Assembly: GCA_016708305.1 (NCBI GenBank)
Contig: JADJGB010000001.1
Location: 434,001 to 498,000, forward strand
Length of the DNA: 64,000 nucleotides
Direction: 5' to 3'
Source: Sphingobacteriales bacterium
GTDB lineage: Bacteria; Bacteroidota; Bacteroidia; Chitinophagales; Chitinophagaceae
This document shows positions 61,188-64,000 of the stretch, piece by piece; the first letter of the stretch is position 1; each line of letters opens with the position of its first letter. Below the pieces are notes generated by a model. The model searched no databases, was not told the origin of the DNA, and saw only the letters and a list, made by a program, of their open reading frames with translations. The position numbers and the translations under genes are program-made.

Positions 61188-63002
61188 GTTTGAAGAAAGT
61201 TCTTTGGCTTCAAAGTGGTTTATTATAATTTTCGCTTTTGCTTTTCCCGCTACTAAAGCAATTTCTTCAAAACTTTTTTCACGGATGTTTTTAACTGAGC
61301 GGAACTCCATTAATAGCTGATTGGCTGTGGCTTTCCCTATTCCTTTAATTTGCTCTAATTCATTCTTAAAGGTGCCTTTACTTCTCTTTTGCCTGTGGAA
61401 CGTGATTCCAAAACGGTGTACCTGATCTCGGACAAATCGTAGATGTTTCAGGCTACTGCTGTTATAGGGCAACTTCAGAGATTCCTTATCGCCTGTAAAA
61501 AATATTTCTTCTACATTTTTTGCAAGCCCGATAAGCGTTAGGCTGCCTGTAAGATTCAGTTCTTCAATGGCTTCCATTGCAGCGCTTAACTGGCCTTTGC
61601 CTCCATCAATTATCACTAACTGTGGAAATGATTGATTTTCTTCTATTAATCTTTTGTATCGGCGATAAACAGCTTCTTTCATGCTGGCAAAATCATTAAT
61701 GCCTTCTACCGTCTTTACGTTAAAATGTCGATAGTCTTTTTTGCTCGGTACTCCGTTTTTGAAGCAAACCATTGCCGATACCGGATAGCTTCCCTGAAAA
61801 TTGGAATTATCAAAACACTCGATGTGAACAGGTAATTCCTGTAATTGTAAATCTATTTGCAGTTCTTCCAATATTTTTACATGATCCACATTCCTGCTGA
61901 CTTTGAGCCGTTCTTTATTTTTAATTTCTTCAATAAAGTGATTTGCGTTCTTTTCAGAAAGTTCCAGTAGCTTCTTGTTATCACCGCTCTTGGGTACAAT
62001 TATTTTTACTTTCTCTTCAGGATATTCTATTGCAAAAGGCGCAATAATATCTGTTGCATCACTATTGAATGTCAATCGTAAATATTGGGTAGCATAAATC
62101 AGCATTTCTTCGATTGTTTCATCAAGTTTGGCATCTAAGCGATTTGTCTGTGTTTGCACAATAGTGCCATTGCGAACCATCAGATAGTTGACATAGGCAA
62201 TACGTTTTTCTTTTTGAATGGAGAATACATCTTTATCTCCACCTTTGAAACCTGCCACTACTGATTTGGATTGATAATATTCTTCTAAGTATTCGATTTT
62301 TTTTCTGACCACTTCTGCTTTTTCAAACTTCAGCTCTTTTGCCAATGCCATCATTTCTTCTTTAAAATGATTGATGACCGGTTTCAGATTGCCCTTCAGA
62401 ATATCTCTGACTTGCTTTATATTTTCATTATAATCTTCTTCGGATTGAAGGCCTTCGCACGGCCCCCGGCAGTTACGCAAATGGTACTCTAAACAAACCT
62501 TGAGCTTTGCTTTTTCAATATTTTTTTTTGACAAATTGAGCGAACAGGTACGCAACGGAATTGTTCTTCGTATGAACTCTAACAATTCTCTTACTTTAAA
62601 TACCGAGGTAAAAGGCCCAAGATATTCCGAACCATCGTTTAAAGGATTGCGGGTCAGGAATACTCTCGGAAAAGGTTCGTTCTTTATCACTATATATGGA
62701 TAGGATTTACTGTCCTTTAAATTGATATTATAGCGGGGCTGAAATTGCTTTATCAAAGAATTTTCCAGAAAGAAGGCATCCTGCTCACTAATTACTATGG
62801 CAAACTCAATTCGGGCGATTCTTTGTACCAGTTCATGCGTTTTATAAGACGTGAAAGTTTTACTGAAATAGGAGCTGACGCGCTTACGTAAATCTTTGGC
62901 TTTACCCACATAAAGAATTTTTCCGGTTTCATCAAAGTATTTATAGATGCCCGGTTCATGCGGTATGGTATTAGCTATATGTGAAAACTCCTGGTGCGTC
63001 AA
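61176..63002 (-). CDS. uvrC: Excinuclease ABC subunit C
   Basis: 608 residues, normal length. UvrC cuts on both sides of the lesion held by UvrB. The N-terminal GIY-YIG domain reads EPGIYKYFDETGKILYVGKA, KDLRKRVSSYF; the UVR region lies at LKFEKAEVVRKKIEYLEEYY; the RNase H-like C-terminal nuclease has HIECFDNSNFQGSYPVSAMV and VIIDGGKGQLSAAMEAI; HhH repeats end it (LEQIKGIGKATANQLL). TTG at 63002 (MTHQEFSHI) gives the expected N-terminus; there is no ATG upstream in frame before a stop. Monocistronic. It converges on the YyaL-like gene with a 12-bp overlap. Confidence 0.95.
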   Translation of the reverse strand: MTHQEFSHIANTIPHEPGIYKYFDETGKILYVGKAKDLRKRVSSYFSKTFTSYKTHELVQRIARIEFAIVISEQDAFFLENSLIKQFQPRYNINLKDSKSYPYIVIKNEPFPRVFLTRNPLNDGSEYLGPFTSVFKVRELLEFIRRTIPLRTCSLNLSKKNIEKAKLKVCLEYHLRNCRGPCEGLQSEEDYNENIKQVRDILKGNLKPVINHFKEEMMALAKELKFEKAEVVRKKIEYLEEYYQSKSVVAGFKGGDKDVFSIQKEKRIAYVNYLMVRNGTIVQTQTNRLDAKLDETIEEMLIYATQYLRLTFNSDATDIIAPFAIEYPEEKVKIIVPKSGDNKKLLELSEKNANHFIEEIKNKERLKVSRNVDHVKILEELQIDLQLQELPVHIECFDNSNFQGSYPVSAMVCFKNGVPSKKDYRHFNVKTVEGINDFASMKEAVYRRYKRLIEENQSFPQLVIIDGGKGQLSAAMEAIEELNLTGSLTLIGLAKNVEEIFFTGDKESLKLPYNSSSLKHLRFVRDQVHRFGITFHRQKRSKGTFKNELEQIKGIGKATANQLLMEFRSVKNIREKSFEEIALVAGKAKAKIIINHFEAKELSSNSYL

Positions 63003-63221
63003 AATACTAATAAAAAAAAATCAGATAACTTTCAAATCCAATAATAAATACAACAAATATCCGTTCTTTATGGTTTCCAAATCAATTGAGACATAAATAT
63101 ATAATTACAGACAGTGATTGTTCGGTTTAATAAACTAAAGTAAAAATAATTTTTAAAAAAAAGCTTTGTTTTTGAAGAAAATTTAATGGATTGCTTGTAT
63201 ATTGCGCTTCTGATAAGAATA

Positions 63222-63296
63222 ATGAGTGTCAAATTTTCAAATAACATCTCTGTTTTAGTGGCTATTACTACCACAACTACTACCACAACCCGTTGA
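63222..63296 (+). CDS. Threonine-rich leader peptide of the thr operon
   Basis: 24 codons: MSVKFSNNISVLVAI, then eight Thr codons in a row, Arg and TGA (63294-63296). It lies 104 bp before thrA. Runs of the regulated amino acid in a short peptide before its biosynthetic operon are the mark of transcription attenuation, as thrL in E. coli. Ribosome stalling on the Thr codons when threonyl-tRNA is scarce should change the fold of the RNA after it. The codon mix (ACT, ACC, ACA) is uniform in meaning only. Too short for ordinary gene finding. Confidence 0.85.
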   Translation: MSVKFSNNISVLVAITTTTTTTTR

Positions 63297-63303
63297 GGGT
63301 TGT
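63285..63303 (+). promoter_or_regulatory. Hairpin spanning the end of the Thr leader
   Basis: ACAACCC (63285-63291, last Thr codons) pairs with GGGTTGT (63297-63303) around a 5-nt loop containing most of the stop codon. A stalled or terminating ribosome would block it. No U-rich terminator is obvious after it; the next structured element is around GGGCGGTTTGCC (63325-63340). Confidence 0.5.
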
Positions 63304-63400
63304 ATTATGCTTATATTATCCTTTGGGCGGTTTGCCGAGTATTTCAGGAAATTTTCTGTTATTTATTAAAAATTAATTCAATTAAACAATCTAACTATAT

Positions 63401-64000
63401 ATGCGTGTTTTAAAATTCGGAGGTTCTTCAGTAGCTAATGCTGAAAATATAAAGAAGGTTAATGAGATTATAAAAAAATCTGCACAGCAGGATAAAACTA
63501 TAATTGTGGTTTCGGCATTGTCCGGTGTAACAGATATGCTGTTACAAAGCGGAACGAAAGCGGCTGACGGTGATGAGGTGTATAAGGAAAACATCCGAAC
63601 CATTGAGCACAGGCATTTTGAGGCCATAAAACAATTAATACCGGTGGCGCATCAGAGTCATTTGCTGAGTTTGGTAAAAAAATCAATCAATGAAATTGAA
63701 GATATCTGTAATGGAATTTTCCTGCTGAGTGAAATTACGCCACGAACCAAGGACAGGCTGGCAAGCTATGGTGAATGGCTTTCTTCGCAAATTATTGCGG
63801 CGAGTTTGAATTATTCGAGCTTTGAAATTACCTGGAAAGATGCTAAAGAACTGATTGTTACCAACAGTAATTTTACTCATGCAGAAGTGGATTTTGAGAA
63901 AACGAATAAAAAAATCCGAAGTTATTTTAAAGAGGCAGATGCCCATACATTTATAATTCCGGGATTCATTGCAGTCAATAAAAAAGGAATTACCACTACT
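63401..64000 (+). CDS. thrA: Aspartokinase (N-terminal part of aspartokinase/homoserine dehydrogenase), runs off window
   Basis: 200 codons to the window edge, in frame. It phosphorylates aspartate, the first step to threonine, lysine and methionine. The ATG at 63401 gives MRVLKFGGSSVANAENIKKV, the family's Lys-Phe-Gly-Gly-Ser motif; VVSALSGVTDMLL, PRTKDRLASYGEWLSSQIIA and FIIPGFIAVNKKGITTT follow the ATP/aspartate-binding regions. Behind a Thr leader peptide in Bacteroidota this is usually the bifunctional ThrA, but the homoserine dehydrogenase half is outside the window, so the fusion is inferred. Attenuation by threonyl-tRNA supply is the likely control. Confidence 0.93.
   Translation, partial: MRVLKFGGSSVANAENIKKVNEIIKKSAQQDKTIIVVSALSGVTDMLLQSGTKAADGDEVYKENIRTIEHRHFEAIKQLIPVAHQSHLLSLVKKSINEIEDICNGIFLLSEITPRTKDRLASYGEWLSSQIIAASLNYSSFEITWKDAKELIVTNSNFTHAEVDFEKTNKKIRSYFKEADAHTFIIPGFIAVNKKGITTT

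Noticed and set aside
1..64000. CRISPR arrays, tRNA and rRNA genes
   Set aside because: No regular repeat-spacer pattern and no tRNA or rRNA sequence was recognised on reading the intergenic regions; a covariance search was not possible.

Overview
The window looks like chromosomal DNA of a Bacteroidota bacterium, most likely of the Chitinophagales type. This rests on protein families seen in the sequence: a GLPGI-family protein, CarboxypepD_reg-like/TonB-receptor-like outer-membrane proteins, paired OmpH/Skp chaperones after BamA, a START-like protein and a flexirubin-type ketosynthase set. Several genes are also preceded by the Bacteroidota promoter -7 element TAnnTTTG. Placement below phylum is inference.

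Layout. 1-7.9 kb: end of a GLPGI protein, an outer-membrane receptor-like protein, adenosylcobalamin-dependent ribonucleotide reductase nrdJ behind a cluster of DnaA boxes, and a small outer-membrane protein. 8-12.5 kb: an ACP and a ketosynthase/chain-length-factor unit (aryl polyene/flexirubin-like), then ruvB and an OmpR-type response regulator. 12.7-23.9 kb: HerA-like ATPase, kbl, an S10 peptidase, the envelope run uppS-bamA-ompH-ompH, an LpxR-like lipid A deacylase, and greA behind a leader terminator. 23.9-28 kb: a second receptor-like protein co-directional with a 6-bladed propeller protein. 28-34.7 kb: a sulfate assimilation operon on the minus strand (1-Cys peroxiredoxin, cysH, cysD, cysN, a short cysJ, and a siroheme-synthase-like/TSUP permease fusion). 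35.2-37.9 kb: a trpF-like gene split by a defective IS66-family element with an 8-bp target duplication.

38-45 kb is an accessory defence island, the most interesting part. It is a tightly coupled minus-strand operon of an XRE regulator, a DUF262/DUF1524 (GmrSD-like) nuclease, a type III restriction-modification mod, a DinD-family protein and the res subunit. Three junctions overlap and the fourth is 8 bp. Paired inverted repeats lie upstream of the regulator, and short direct repeats flank the island.

45.4-64 kb: a CDF metal transporter, LptF, a START-like protein, a WecA/MraY-family transferase, a tetR-tolC-acrA-acrB efflux operon, a C1 peptidase, a YyaL-like thioredoxin-domain protein, uvrC, and a threonine-rich leader peptide preceding the start of thrA, which runs off the window.

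More than 30 genes or gene parts are split by single-base changes, nearly all in or beside homopolymers, while the protein family continues in the next frame. This looks mainly like sequencing or assembly error, so gene ranges below are given across the breaks. The trpF/IS66 disruption and the internal deletion in the transposase are different in kind and look real.
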